This document shows, one piece after another, positions 1 through 9,565 of a DNA stretch of 64,000 nucleotides. How positions within the stretch are numbered: position 1 is the stretch's first letter; each line of letters begins with the position of its first letter. The notes beneath the pieces were generated by a model that made no database searches, had not been told where the DNA came from, and was given only the letters and a program-made list of their open reading frames with translations. The position numbers and the translations under genes were made by a program. This stretch comes from an uncultured Lachnospiraceae bacterium (GTDB taxonomy: Bacteria; Bacillota; Clostridia; Lachnospirales; Lachnospiraceae). The stretch covers positions 1-64,000 of the forward strand of contig CANBFE010000022.1 in the NCBI GenBank assembly GCA_947367855.1, given 5' to 3'.

Positions 1-5
1 GATAT

Positions 6-77
6 TCCTCGATAGCTCAATGGTAGAGCACTCGGCTGTTAACCGAGTTGTTGTAGGTTCGAGCCCTACTCGGGGAG
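6..77 (+). tRNA. tRNA-Asn (GTT)
   Basis: The segment folds into a full cloverleaf. The acceptor arm TCCTCGA (6-12) pairs with TCGGGGA (70-76) with one G-U pair, the discriminator is G77, and the TPsiC arm contains GGTTCGAGCCC. The anticodon loop CTGTTAA exposes GTT, which reads Asn codons. CCA is not encoded; the next bases are CTA. An intrinsic terminator follows about 20 bases downstream. Confidence 0.95.
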
Positions 78-96
78 CTAAATGAACAGTTTGACG

Positions 97-129
97 AAAA
101 ACCTGTAGACATTATATTTACAGGTTTTT
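97..129 (+). terminator. Intrinsic terminator of tRNA-Asn
   Basis: AAAAACCTGTA (97-107) and TACAGGTTTTT (119-129) form an 11-bp perfect stem with an 11-nt loop, and the 3' arm ends in a T run. It sits just behind the tRNA and probably ends its transcript. The A-rich 5' arm means it could also act on the other strand. Confidence 0.75.
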
Positions 130-161
130 GTGTATCTGAGATGGATTATATCAAAGTTAAG

Positions 162-195
162 AAAGCCCGCAGACATCAGTGTTTGCGGGCTTTTT
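162..195. terminator. Bidirectional terminator between tRNA-Asn and the rhamnosidase
   Basis: AAAGCCCGCA (162-171) pairs with TGCGGGCTTT (184-193) and a T run follows. The 5' arm is preceded by A residues, so it can terminate both the tRNA transcript and the convergent reverse-strand glycosidase gene, whose stop codon lies about 50 bases away. Confidence 0.75.
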
Positions 196-245
196 GGGGT
201 AAAAAGAGGGTAGCCTTTCCCAGGAACTGGATAATGAAGTCAGCT

Positions 246-3047
246 TCACTGTACCGGAGCAACAAGGATGGTATGCTTTGACGCTGCCGCATCGAAGACA
301 GCGATATCGTTCTCCGTTCGGCAGAGAACGATGCCGTCCTTATCCAGGGACAGGGCGGAAACTTTCATGCCGTCCACGGTAATATTTGCACCTCCAGTAG
401 GAATGCGGATTTCGGCCGTGGTATTGGCGGGAATGGAAAAGCTATATTGCCAGGATGCCTCCCGGAGCTCAGATACCACCTTGATGGGGCCATAGGCGCT
501 CTGGTACTCTGCTCTGACCAGGGGCAGGCGCCAATCCGGTGCAGGCGCCAGGCAGATCCGTTTGAAGCCCGGCTGGCTGTTCCCGATTCCTGCCATTGTG
601 GCGAACATCCACTCTGCCACGGCGCCATAGGCATAATGATTGAAAGAGTTCATGCCCACATCGGCAAAACCGTCAGCCACCGTATAGGAGTTCCACCGTT
701 CCCATACAGTAGTGGCTCCCTGGTTTACCGTGTAGAGCCAGGAGGGATTCTGCTCCTGGAACAGGAGCGTATATGCCACCTGGTTTTGGCCAATCTTGGT
801 CAGGGTGTCCAGGATGATCCTGGTGCCAAGAAAACCGGTCTGGAGCCTGTTTCCGTTGCGCCTGATATTTTCAAGCAGCTGATTGGTTACTGCATTTACC
901 GATGCGCTGTCTGGGAGCAGATCCAGGTAGAGGGCATACAGGCAGACGGATTGTTCGCCGCGTCTCATTTTTCCATAGGAAGTCACGAAGTTTTCAATGA
1001 AATAAGCCTTTTCATCGGCGAACAGTTCTTTGTATTTCTCAACCTGATCGTGGAAGCCTGCCGCCTGGGCCATCTCGGCCATCATCTGTGCATCCCAGGC
1101 ATAGTATGCCGCCGCGAGGATGTCCTGGATTTCGCCGTCATTGGATTCGTAGGCCACCCAGTCGCCCCAGATGTTCACGGGGCCGTGCTTGTGGGTCGTG
1201 CCCAGGAAGCCGTCCACATAATGCACCATGGAGGCCCAGTGTGTCCTGATGACGGACACGTCCCCGTACATCTGCCAAAGGATATAGGGAACGATGATTC
1301 CGGCATCTGCCCATCCTGTGCCCCCCTGTTCATTGCCGTACCGTCCTTTGGGCGCTACGCCGCCGTAGGCGCCGTTTTCGGGCTGGGCATCCCGCACATC
1401 CTGCAGGAATTTTTCCAGGAAGGTCTTATTATTTCCGAGATAGCATCCTGCCGTGGCGAATACCTGTGTGTCTGCCATCCAACCGTACCGCTCATCCCGC
1501 TGGGGGCAGTCTGTGGGAACACTGAGATAATTGGAATACTGTCCCCATCTCGCCAGAGAGAGCAGGCGGTTGATCTTCTCATGGGATGTTACGATGTCTC
1601 CCGCATCCTCCTCCACTGAGGTGACGACTTGTGCGGTGATATCTTTGAAATGGACGGTATCGGTGGCGGTGATTTCTACATACCGGAAGCCGTAGTAGGT
1701 CATGGTTGGATGATAGTGCTCCTGGCCGTTTCCGCGCAGGGTATAAATGGTCTGAGCCTTGGCCGAGCGGTAGTTGAGGTTATAAATGCTGCCGCCAGGT
1801 CCGTCGTTGCCGCGGGATTTCTCGCCCAGATGGTCGTTCAGTATCTCGCCATGCTCTATGGTGACCACGGTGCCCGGTTTGCCGCTGACGCTAAAGGACT
1901 CCCATCCTGCAGCATTCTGCCCGAAATCAATAAGGGCGGTCTCTCCCCCATGGAGGGTGAACTCTGTATTTGTGTCGGCAGGAACCTCCACACTGCGGAG
2001 AACGTTGATTCTGCCGAAACGTTCCTCATCCGCATCCACGGCGCCCTGATAGATCGTGACGGATTTTGCATGACGTTCCAGGTCATCCCGCACGATGATG
2101 GGGCTTCCGATCCAAGGGGTAATCTCTCCCGAATATTCCTGGTTGCTTTCTGCATGGCTCCAGTGGCTGTCGTCATAGCCTCCCTGCAGGAAACTGAGGT
2201 CGGACTGTGCGTCATAGCTCTCCCCATTGTAGATATCCGCTGTCTCCATGGGGGATTTGTCCGCCGCCTTCCAGTTCTCATCAGTACAGATAGTGTCCGC
2301 GCTGCCGTCGGTATATCGGATGACCAGTTTGCACAGATAGGCTATTCGTTTTCCGTAGTTTGCCGCGATGAGGCTATTCCACCATCCGTTTCCCGTAAGG
2401 GCGGCCAGGACGTTTTCACCCTGATGAAGCATGGCAGTCACATCGTAGGTGCTGTAATATTTTCGTTTTGCCATTTCGGAGGAGCCGGGTTTCAGTTCAT
2501 GGTATCTGACTCGTCCATCCTTCCCGATTACTCCCACCCGCTCACCGTTGATGAAGTTCTCATATACCCCCAGGGCGGTGGAATACAGTCTGGCGCTGAC
2601 GATCTCTTTGGAAATGATCACCGAACGCCTGAATACGGGAAGATGGTGTATTTCGGTATCCACGGATTCCGCGGCGCTGATCCATTTGGCATCGCCGAAG
2701 CCCTCCTTTGTGGGCAGGGCAGTTTCAAAGGATGCGGATGCGCTGATAAGATTTTCCTCCTGATCCCAAACGCTGAGCTCCCATGTGTATGCGGTTGCAG
2801 CTTCCAGGCGCTCTCCTTCATAAATAATTTCATGTGACTGGCCGCACATGACTTTTCCGCTGTCCCAGACCATTTTGCCGGCCATGTTTTTGATTATAAT
2901 TCTGTAGGCTTCCTGCCTTTGCCCGATAATATCGGACTGCATTTTCCATGAAAATGCCTGGTGCTCACAGTCGATTCCCAGGGGGCGTATCCTGCCGTTC
3001 GTCCGCAAATCGTACAGATATGAGATGTTTTCGTTCCTGGTTTCCAT
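246..3047 (-). CDS. Family GH78 alpha-L-rhamnosidase
   Basis: This gene encodes a 933-aa enzyme of the bacterial alpha-L-rhamnosidase family, which removes terminal alpha-L-rhamnose from flavonoid glycosides or polysaccharides. The order matches the family: N-terminal beta domains (about 1-430), an (alpha/alpha)6 barrel and a C-terminal beta domain. The GH78 signature DCPQRDERYGWMADTQ is present, with the expected acidic pair near D518/E519, and a late NSFNHYAYGAVAEWMF motif lies in the barrel. There is no signal peptide, so it should act in the cytoplasm. The frame is open 26 codons further upstream, but the ATG at 3047 has an AAAGGAG site at good spacing and starts a family-like N terminus (METRNENISY). 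It is a single gene, convergent with tRNA-Asn and divergent from rdrA. No rhamnose-pathway gene is nearby. The family call is firm; the substrate is unknown. Confidence 0.93.
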   Translation of the reverse strand: METRNENISYLYDLRTNGRIRPLGIDCEHQAFSWKMQSDIIGQRQEAYRIIIKNMAGKMVWDSGKVMCGQSHEIIYEGERLEAATAYTWELSVWDQEENLISASASFETALPTKEGFGDAKWISAAESVDTEIHHLPVFRRSVIISKEIVSARLYSTALGVYENFINGERVGVIGKDGRVRYHELKPGSSEMAKRKYYSTYDVTAMLHQGENVLAALTGNGWWNSLIAANYGKRIAYLCKLVIRYTDGSADTICTDENWKAADKSPMETADIYNGESYDAQSDLSFLQGGYDDSHWSHAESNQEYSGEITPWIGSPIIVRDDLERHAKSVTIYQGAVDADEERFGRINVLRSVEVPADTNTEFTLHGGETALIDFGQNAAGWESFSVSGKPGTVVTIEHGEILNDHLGEKSRGNDGPGGSIYNLNYRSAKAQTIYTLRGNGQEHYHPTMTYYGFRYVEITATDTVHFKDITAQVVTSVEEDAGDIVTSHEKINRLLSLARWGQYSNYLSVPTDCPQRDERYGWMADTQVFATAGCYLGNNKTFLEKFLQDVRDAQPENGAYGGVAPKGRYGNEQGGTGWADAGIIVPYILWQMYGDVSVIRTHWASMVHYVDGFLGTTHKHGPVNIWGDWVAYESNDGEIQDILAAAYYAWDAQMMAEMAQAAGFHDQVEKYKELFADEKAYFIENFVTSYGKMRRGEQSVCLYALYLDLLPDSASVNAVTNQLLENIRRNGNRLQTGFLGTRIILDTLTKIGQNQVAYTLLFQEQNPSWLYTVNQGATTVWERWNSYTVADGFADVGMNSFNHYAYGAVAEWMFATMAGIGNSQPGFKRICLAPAPDWRLPLVRAEYQSAYGPIKVVSELREASWQYSFSIPANTTAEIRIPTGGANITVDGMKVSALSLDKDGIVLCRTENDIAVFDAAASKHTILVAPVQ

Positions 3048-3239
3048 TGTGGTTTTCTCCTTTCCAAAACGGCAGCTTCTCGGGACATTAAGCTTCTGAG
3101 CCGTATCAACTAGAGCATAGCACATACTCGCAAAATTGCCTATCGTTTTCGTTCGCTTTCCAAATAAAAAATACAGTGCTGTATTCCTGTATTATATCTG
3201 GAATCCGTACATTGCGTATCACAGACAGGCAAAAAGAAT

Positions 3240-3269
3240 TTGTAAATGAATGCAATAGTATGATAAAAT
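3240..3269 (+). promoter_or_regulatory. Candidate promoter of the RADAR operon
   Basis: TTGTAA (3240-3245) and TAAAAT (3264-3269) are 18 bp apart in the 278-bp gap between the divergent rhamnosidase and rdrA. A ribosome site (AGGGGAAG) lies just before the rdrA ATG. The gap shows no other clear signal. The assignment rests only on hexamer similarity. Confidence 0.35.
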
Positions 3270-3325
3270 ATTATGTGGCAGGTGTAGGCAACAGATTGTC
3301 TTACAAATGAAAGGGGAAGTACGGA

Positions 3326-6300
3326 ATGAAAAAACAAAAAATTAAATTAGGGGCAAGAATTTTATCTACAGAAGAATTGAACGCAATTCTTCCAAATGCG
3401 GAATCTGTTTACGAGCAGATTACCGTATTTCGAAACAGCATTCCGGATGAGGATAGCAGACAGAGCGGGGAGTGCAGGGAGATAGAGCAGAAAACTAACA
3501 ACATTGGAATCATGGGATGCAGGGGCGCAGGAAAAACCTCTATTTTGAAAACCTTTTATCATAACCTGAAAGGCGATGTAAATGATGTTCGGAAAGACGA
3601 AAATGAACAAAAGGATAAAAATTACAGGAGAGATGGAGATATCATCCTTCCCATCATTATTCCGGAAAATATGTCTCCGGGTACAACGCTCATGGATGCG
3701 GTTCTGGGAAGGCTGAGGTCCGTTGTGGAGGAGAGGGAAGAGCTTGAAGAGAAGGATAAATATTTGAGAGACTGTATTTATTCCGGACGCGCGTCGTTGG
3801 AACAGCAGTATAATGAATTGGTGAAGCAGTATTGTTATATTAAGAAGGACTATAGGGATATACTGATTCAGCAGTTTACTACGGAACAGAATTATGTTGA
3901 CAAGACGAAAAAAGTGTTCAGCTCTGATTCGGAGTTTATTAATCTGTTTAATAAGTTTGTGACGGAGCTGCTGCAGAGAGGGAAGAGGGCGGACAGGAAG
4001 GCAGCGGATGAAGAAAACATGATATTCTTATTCATAGATGATGTTGATTTAAGTACCAACAGATGCATGGATATCGTGAGAACGCTCCTGGTGTATTTGT
4101 CAAATCCAAGAATTGTCACTTTTATTTCAGGGGATCTGGAAACTTTCGAGGAGGCGCTGACACTGGAGTTTTTGAGGCAGGAGGAAGCGCTGAGAGAAGA
4201 TGTGTTCAGGGAGACCTATTATGCGGTCAATGGGAATTCGGACAGAACCGGCCTGTTGGAGCGGAAAAAGATTCTGGCTTATGAATATTTAAAGAAAATC
4301 ATTCCTCCTGCATACCGCAGAGCGATTAGGTATTGGTCATTAGAGGAAAGAGGAAATTACCAGATTGCGGATACTGATGGCAGTAAGCAGAAAACTCTTG
4401 CGGAATTGCTGATGGAAGTATCGAAAGAGAAGTTGAAAAAGCAGTATTTTATATACAGGGAGGGTGAAAAGCAGAAAATTATGGGACTGGCCTTTCATAT
4501 GTTTGACGATACCTCCCGCGGACTGAACAATGTTTATAATGTATTACAGGAAGTATCTGACGCCATAGCGTATGAAAAGGATATGACAGAGGAGAGAGAG
4601 AAGCTTCTTTTCTGGCGATTGATAGAGACCATGGTGGATTCCAGGCCTTTATATGCAAGATTCAAATCCGAACTGCTGAAACAGGTTATTATTCTGGGAC
4701 AGGAGCAGGTTAAGGTTGACTTTAGCAATGCATATCAATTGTTATATAAAGAGGAGGATGTATTTACCGCGGCAGAACGTTTTTCCATTTATTTTCTGAT
4801 TGATTTTGTGGCCAGATTGTTTTCTCAGGAGCCGTATGAGGAGAATGATGGTTTAAAAAACAGGATTGTTCAGGAGTATCTCAGTGATGAAGCGATAGAT
4901 GGCAGAATTGCGTCGAAACGGGAGCTGATTGAATGTCTGGTGAGTAAGGAGGATAAGGCTCTCCAGGAGAATAAGGCTCTCCAGAAGGATAAGACTCTCC
5001 GGGAGTGGTCTGTACAGCAGATTTTGGTAAAGTTTCTAAGGGAATGTGACTTTATCCTTGTTTTGCACTTGATTAGATACCTGGAGAGGACAAGGATATA
5101 TGATATACTGACCGATAAAAATATGACATCAGAGCAAGAAGCTGCCTACAGGATAGCATATGCATTGTATAGGGCAGTCCAGGCTGTCAGTGAATCAGAG
5201 GAAGGCATAAAGAATGAACTGGCAGACTTATATGTGCAGATGCGGGATACCATGTTAAATTTGTTGAGTAAACTGTCGTTGAATGCGTGGACTATATATG
5301 GAAGGCAGTTGACGGGTAATATCAGTATAGTAACCGGTATGCGATACACAAGTGGGATAGTCTCAAACCTGGCAGAAGCGCTTTTCCGGAATGTAGAATG
5401 TTATATAACTGAATGCAAAGCAGATAGTACATTAAAAGGGTGTTGGTTTCTGGCAGAGTATGAGAACAGAAATCTGTTATACTGGATTTATTACGAGAAT
5501 AAATTAAGGGAAAGACAACAGGAAGGTATTGGCTTTAATATTGAAAAAATGGCAGAAGAGACTATCCGGTCAGGAATAACGACAACAATTATGAATCAGC
5601 TGTCAGAATGGAAGGCCGTTGACAGGTATGAAGTCAAGGCACTGAGAGAGGTCAGTTATGATGGTCTACCAGAGGGAAAAGACAAAAAAGAGAAGAAAGA
5701 GATACTGGTTATTGAACAGATTGACAAGCAGGGGCTGTGGGACAGTCTTTATGCAAAAGATACAGTGAGACGATATTTAAGCGCGAAAAGATTGGATTAT
5801 GTATTTAAAATGGGCTGCGGCAGAGCGATTTTTGATGCGACGCTGCTTGTGACCACAGGAGCATTTGCTGAATTCGAAAAATGTGATAAGGGCTTATCCG
5901 GAAAGGCGCTTGTTCGAGATTTAGAGAAGAAGTTGAAGCGTGTTATGTTTTTATCAGTGAATGAAAACCCGCAAAGAGATAGTATTTTTTCCGGGGGAAA
6001 ATATTATCTGCGCTTGGAACAGATACTTATTGTGCAGTGTTTGCTGGAAGAATTTCTCGATATTCATTGGAGAGCCTGGTATGGGAAAAAAGAGGCAAGA
6101 AGGCTTTTGATGGAAGTGAAGGAATTGCCGTTAGTGATTCATACTTCTGACCGTGATGCCATTGATGCGCAGCTGCGGAATAGAGAAAAGGAATTCTTAT
6201 CCGGCGAAATAACACAGCCTGGAGCAAAACAGGATAATATATCAGAGAGTGCTGAGCTTCTCTGTACCAAATGGTATGATGATTCAAATAACCATGGAAA

Positions 6301-6697
6301 CATGAAAGCTCTGGTAAAGGAGAATTTGGGCGAAAAGGCAGAAGAGAATTATATGTATTATCTGTATCTGATGCAGAAGCATGAAATTGAAAGAAGGAAG
6401 AAAATTTGGCAGGAAGAAATTAATGATAATAAAAAAGAAGAAATAGGCTGGAGCAGGATAGAACCTGACACTTCGGAAAAGGAGTATATATTCTTTTTCC
6501 ACAGTTATTTAAGGTATCTGCAGGTAAACGACAGTGATGCAAAGAAAGCCGGTGCAAGGGCAGAGGACATTGCCAGGCTTGCGCAATATATGTTGGATAG
6601 TGAAATGAAAGCTGACGAAAGGATTCAAAATGAGGTTTATCAGTTAATCAGTAAGGAGATTGAACTGACAGAGGAAGAGTTTGAATCATTATTTTAA
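3326..6697 (+). CDS. rdrA: RADAR defence ATPase RdrA
   Basis: This 1123-aa protein has an N-terminal P-loop ATPase core. Walker A GCRGAGKTS is at 64-72, Walker B IFLFIDDVD at 233-241, and a sensor-1-like strand RIVTFISGD at 262-270. The rest is a long alpha-helical region without membrane segments. The call rests mainly on its partner: the next gene, 41 bp downstream, has every hallmark of the RADAR adenosine deaminase RdrB. In known RADAR systems RdrA forms a ring-shaped ATPase that loads or activates RdrB during phage infection (family knowledge). The start has an AGGGGAAG site 7-8 bases upstream. The gene is AT-richer than the rhamnosidase and pilus genes, which suggests acquisition by transfer. 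It contains a three-unit 18-bp in-frame tandem repeat. Other P-loop NTPases of similar layout exist, so confidence depends on the pairing. Confidence 0.82.
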   Translation: MKKQKIKLGARILSTEELNAILPNAESVYEQITVFRNSIPDEDSRQSGECREIEQKTNNIGIMGCRGAGKTSILKTFYHNLKGDVNDVRKDENEQKDKNYRRDGDIILPIIIPENMSPGTTLMDAVLGRLRSVVEEREELEEKDKYLRDCIYSGRASLEQQYNELVKQYCYIKKDYRDILIQQFTTEQNYVDKTKKVFSSDSEFINLFNKFVTELLQRGKRADRKAADEENMIFLFIDDVDLSTNRCMDIVRTLLVYLSNPRIVTFISGDLETFEEALTLEFLRQEEALREDVFRETYYAVNGNSDRTGLLERKKILAYEYLKKIIPPAYRRAIRYWSLEERGNYQIADTDGSKQKTLAELLMEVSKEKLKKQYFIYREGEKQKIMGLAFHMFDDTSRGLNNVYNVLQEVSDAIAYEKDMTEEREKLLFWRLIETMVDSRPLYARFKSELLKQVIILGQEQVKVDFSNAYQLLYKEEDVFTAAERFSIYFLIDFVARLFSQEPYEENDGLKNRIVQEYLSDEAIDGRIASKRELIECLVSKEDKALQENKALQKDKTLREWSVQQILVKFLRECDFILVLHLIRYLERTRIYDILTDKNMTSEQEAAYRIAYALYRAVQAVSESEEGIKNELADLYVQMRDTMLNLLSKLSLNAWTIYGRQLTGNISIVTGMRYTSGIVSNLAEALFRNVECYITECKADSTLKGCWFLAEYENRNLLYWIYYENKLRERQQEGIGFNIEKMAEETIRSGITTTIMNQLSEWKAVDRYEVKALREVSYDGLPEGKDKKEKKEILVIEQIDKQGLWDSLYAKDTVRRYLSAKRLDYVFKMGCGRAIFDATLLVTTGAFAEFEKCDKGLSGKALVRDLEKKLKRVMFLSVNENPQRDSIFSGGKYYLRLEQILIVQCLLEEFLDIHWRAWYGKKEARRLLMEVKELPLVIHTSDRDAIDAQLRNREKEFLSGEITQPGAKQDNISESAELLCTKWYDDSNNHGNMKALVKENLGEKAEENYMYYLYLMQKHEIERRKKIWQEEINDNKKEEIGWSRIEPDTSEKEYIFFFHSYLRYLQVNDSDAKKAGARAEDIARLAQYMLDSEMKADERIQNEVYQLISKEIELTEEEFESLF
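4953..5006 (+). repeat. Three-unit 18-bp tandem repeat inside rdrA
   Basis: Three consecutive near-identical 18-bp units start at 4953, 4971 and 4989. Each contains ATAAG(G/A)CTCTCC and encodes a variant of (D/N)KALQ(E/K)/DKTLRE. The repeat keeps the reading frame and lies in a charged, probably exposed helical linker. Copy-number change would lengthen or shorten that linker by six residues per unit. Confidence 0.8.
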
Positions 6698-6738
6698 AGA
6701 GGAGATGGGAAAAAGCTGCAACAGGCGGAGGTATTGCC

Positions 6739-9453
6739 ATGAATGATACGATTAACAGATACCTGGCAATTTTATGTTATCCTTTTGCGTCATTGGATTT
6801 TTTTCTGGAGGATTATTTTGAGGAAATCATTCATGAGGAGAAAAACCAGAAAGAAAAAAATCGAAAGGCGAGAAAAAAACTGCGTGAAGCCATGATTCGG
6901 CATATTCAGGAAAACAGTAATGTGTATTCTTATGATGAAGTATACATGTATCTGGAGAAATGTTATTTATATGATTTAACGACAAAACGATATCAGAAGG
7001 CTTCGCTGATGTATCTTGACTGTTTATCTAAAATTGCCCGTTCCATGATATCGCAGCGGGATGGAAAGATTGTATTTAAATACTGGAAAAACAGGCAGGA
7101 TGAAAGTTTCCTGGGAGGATTTGGTGATTCTAATAAAATATTTTTATTCCACAGTATGAATATGCATATGCCTTTGGATTTTATTGTAATGCTGTATATA
7201 GCGCAGAGCCCGGGAAACGATATCAGCAGTCTGCAATATTACTATAATCAAATTGAAGTGGCAGACCAACAGCTGGATGCCGTATTGAAAGCCGGAGTTG
7301 CGGAGAATCATCTGCATAAAGGGGTATCTGTCTCTTTTTTTGAGATATGGGAAGCATTTATGCTGCCCTTGAACAGTCGTTCCATAGATGCAATAAAAAG
7401 GAATACTCTTATATTAGGCAACAGGAATCTGACTACAGGAGAAGTGCTTTTCTTTATTCTGACTGCGGCGATTGTCCGCATCTGGCTTGCACTGGCATTT
7501 CAGGGAAAGTATTGGCGGGATAACAGGCTGGACGAGCTTGTGGAACGATTTGCAGACGGAAAGGGTCTGAGGGAATTTTACAGGAAACAGTGGGACGGCA
7601 TGGGGGAGAAAGAAAGCAGGGATAAGGTTCTGTCCTATTGTCAGGAACAGTGGGAAACCGTATTGCAGATCCTTCCCAGACAGCCGGAGGAGCGAACGAT
7701 TATGCAGGAAATTTTCCATGTGCAGGAGAAGCTGCACACTTCGGATGAAACAATTTTCCTGTTTTATGGAATGAAGTATCTGGGAGAATATGGGAGAGAA
7801 CAGGGACGTCAGATGTCCGGGAGAGTAGAGTGTGTGGTCAAGTGCCTTCTGCAGTATCTGCGCATCAAAAATTATGTATTTGGCTGTACCGTGCAGAAGA
7901 AAAACGTGAGAGGGCTTGACTATTTCCAGAAAGAATACTATGAAAAGGATGCAAGCCTGAATAAATTCTACGCAGCTGTTTTGGCCAGCCTGTACAATAA
8001 GGGAAACAGGGTTGCCTATTGGGAACAGGCGATGAGAAAGCAGTTTCATAACCGTGATTTGAAGCAGATTGAATTTCGGACGTCAATAGAAGAGAACGAA
8101 GCGTCATTCCGGAAGGATGTAAGCAATTTTCTGGAGGCATACTACAATGTAATCAGGGAAGATTATTGTCATAAGGAGAATAACGGTTACAGGGTCTATC
8201 GCGCATTTCCGAGAGTTGGCCTGGTTTTTCATCTTCTGAAAAGAGAGGATGGAACAATTCCAAACAAATGTTTTTTAGATGGGATTGAGGAGAAAGAAAA
8301 GCTGCAGTTTGGCCTTCTGGAAGAAAAATATGTGGAGCAGATTAGGATTATGCGCAGGCTGAGAAATCAGATTCCGGGACTTGACCGCTACATTGTGGGA
8401 ATTGATGCTGCAAGTCTGGAAAACGCGACACCGGTGTGGGTTTTCACCAAAGCTTACAAGGAAGCCAGAGATAGCTCTATAGAAAAAGTAGGGTATGGGG
8501 AAAACAGTATCCAGAGCCTGAGATTTACCTTTCATGCAGGAGAGGATTTCAGACATATTTTGTCGGGATTGCGGAGAGTAGATGAAGCAGTTACCTATTT
8601 GAAATTCCATGCGGGAGATCGGATTGGACATGGCACTGCGCTTGGCATTTCACCGGAGCAGTGGCGGCGTTATAACCCCTTTGTTGTATTGCCCAGAAGC
8701 GAGGCCCTGGATAATTATATTTGGGCGTATTATGTATTAAGCCAGGACATGGTGGAATGTAATTCCACATTGATTGCCTATCTGGAAGGGAGGGTATATG
8801 AGCTTGCAAAAGGGATTTATGGCAAAGCACAGAATATTTCCTTACAGGTATTGATAGAAGGGTATTTGAGAATGTTTGATACAGAACCCGGTAGTTATGA
8901 TAAATGCAGGGATGCGGAAGACATTGGATTTTGCAGAGAGGTCAGGGAGGGCGCATGTGAAGAGATTTTATGGAACGGCGAAAAGATTGCCCTGGCGCGG
9001 CATTGCAAAAAATTTCTCACGGAGATGGAATGTCCGATTCATTACGAAGTTACGAAACAGGATATTCAGATTACGGAAATGCTGCAGAAAATATTATGTC
9101 AGAAGCTGAGCAGAAAAGGAATTGTTGTGGAGGTGAATCCATCTTCCAATGTGGCTATTGGAGAGGTGGATAAAATTACGGATCACCAGATTTATAAATT
9201 GAACAGACCTGGAGGAGAAGATAATGTGATGGTCTGCATTAATTCCGACGATCCCATGGTATTTCACACCAATGTATCAAACGAATTAGCATATATCTAT
9301 TATGGGATGCTGAATAACGATGTCAGCAGAGAAACTGCGTTAGCGTGGATTGACAGAATCAGGGAATGCGGAGTTCAGTCTTCCTTTTTGCAGGGAGAAG
9401 ATACAGACCAGCAGATATATGACAACCTGGAGAAGATACTTAAAAGATTGTAA
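6739..9453 (+). CDS. rdrB: RADAR defence adenosine deaminase RdrB
   Basis: This 904-aa protein carries the full adenosine-deaminase metal and catalytic set. An HxH pair is in AENHLHKG (H191, H193), HAGE is at 599-602 with E602 as proton donor, H631 is in RIGHG, NPSSN is at 800-804, and the zinc Asp is in NSDDP (835-839). About 400 residues separate HxH from HAGE, far more than in a ~350-aa housekeeping deaminase, and an extra N-terminal helical region is present. This size and the preceding ATPase gene match RdrB, which assembles into large shells and converts adenosine or adenine nucleotides to inosine forms during phage attack (family knowledge). The gene is co-directional with rdrA with a 41-bp gap and a ribosome site (GGCGGAGG) before its ATG. 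A terminator follows about 70 bp after its stop. Confidence 0.87.
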   Translation: MNDTINRYLAILCYPFASLDFFLEDYFEEIIHEEKNQKEKNRKARKKLREAMIRHIQENSNVYSYDEVYMYLEKCYLYDLTTKRYQKASLMYLDCLSKIARSMISQRDGKIVFKYWKNRQDESFLGGFGDSNKIFLFHSMNMHMPLDFIVMLYIAQSPGNDISSLQYYYNQIEVADQQLDAVLKAGVAENHLHKGVSVSFFEIWEAFMLPLNSRSIDAIKRNTLILGNRNLTTGEVLFFILTAAIVRIWLALAFQGKYWRDNRLDELVERFADGKGLREFYRKQWDGMGEKESRDKVLSYCQEQWETVLQILPRQPEERTIMQEIFHVQEKLHTSDETIFLFYGMKYLGEYGREQGRQMSGRVECVVKCLLQYLRIKNYVFGCTVQKKNVRGLDYFQKEYYEKDASLNKFYAAVLASLYNKGNRVAYWEQAMRKQFHNRDLKQIEFRTSIEENEASFRKDVSNFLEAYYNVIREDYCHKENNGYRVYRAFPRVGLVFHLLKREDGTIPNKCFLDGIEEKEKLQFGLLEEKYVEQIRIMRRLRNQIPGLDRYIVGIDAASLENATPVWVFTKAYKEARDSSIEKVGYGENSIQSLRFTFHAGEDFRHILSGLRRVDEAVTYLKFHAGDRIGHGTALGISPEQWRRYNPFVVLPRSEALDNYIWAYYVLSQDMVECNSTLIAYLEGRVYELAKGIYGKAQNISLQVLIEGYLRMFDTEPGSYDKCRDAEDIGFCREVREGACEEILWNGEKIALARHCKKFLTEMECPIHYEVTKQDIQITEMLQKILCQKLSRKGIVVEVNPSSNVAIGEVDKITDHQIYKLNRPGGEDNVMVCINSDDPMVFHTNVSNELAYIYYGMLNNDVSRETALAWIDRIRECGVQSSFLQGEDTDQQIYDNLEKILKRL

Positions 9454-9521
9454 TCATATCTGTTGGCAGAATCCAGGCGGCACAGCCTTCAGATGAAAAC
9501 AGAATAAAAGAGAATAATATG

Positions 9522-9565
9522 AAAACAGAGCGCAGGGGAATCGCCGTTCCATGCGCTCTGTTTTT
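9522..9565 (+). terminator. Intrinsic terminator of the RADAR operon
   Basis: AAAACAGAGCGCA (9522-9534) and TGCGCTCTGTTTT (9552-9564) form a 13-bp perfect stem with a 17-nt loop and a T run. It ends the rdrAB transcript and separates it from the recombinase locus. Confidence 0.85.

Noticed and set aside
6..77. tRNA-Asn as attachment site of an island containing RADAR and the recombinase.
   Set aside because: No copy of the tRNA 3' end was found elsewhere in the window, and the rhamnosidase lies between.
447..2837. Long plus-strand frames across the rhamnosidase gene.
   Set aside because: The reverse strand encodes a complete GH78 protein with all motifs. The plus-strand translations are Cys/Gly/Pro-rich and featureless.
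6739..9453. Housekeeping adenosine deaminase or AMP deaminase.
   Set aside because: The protein is more than twice the usual length, has a ~400-residue insertion and is paired with a large ATPase.
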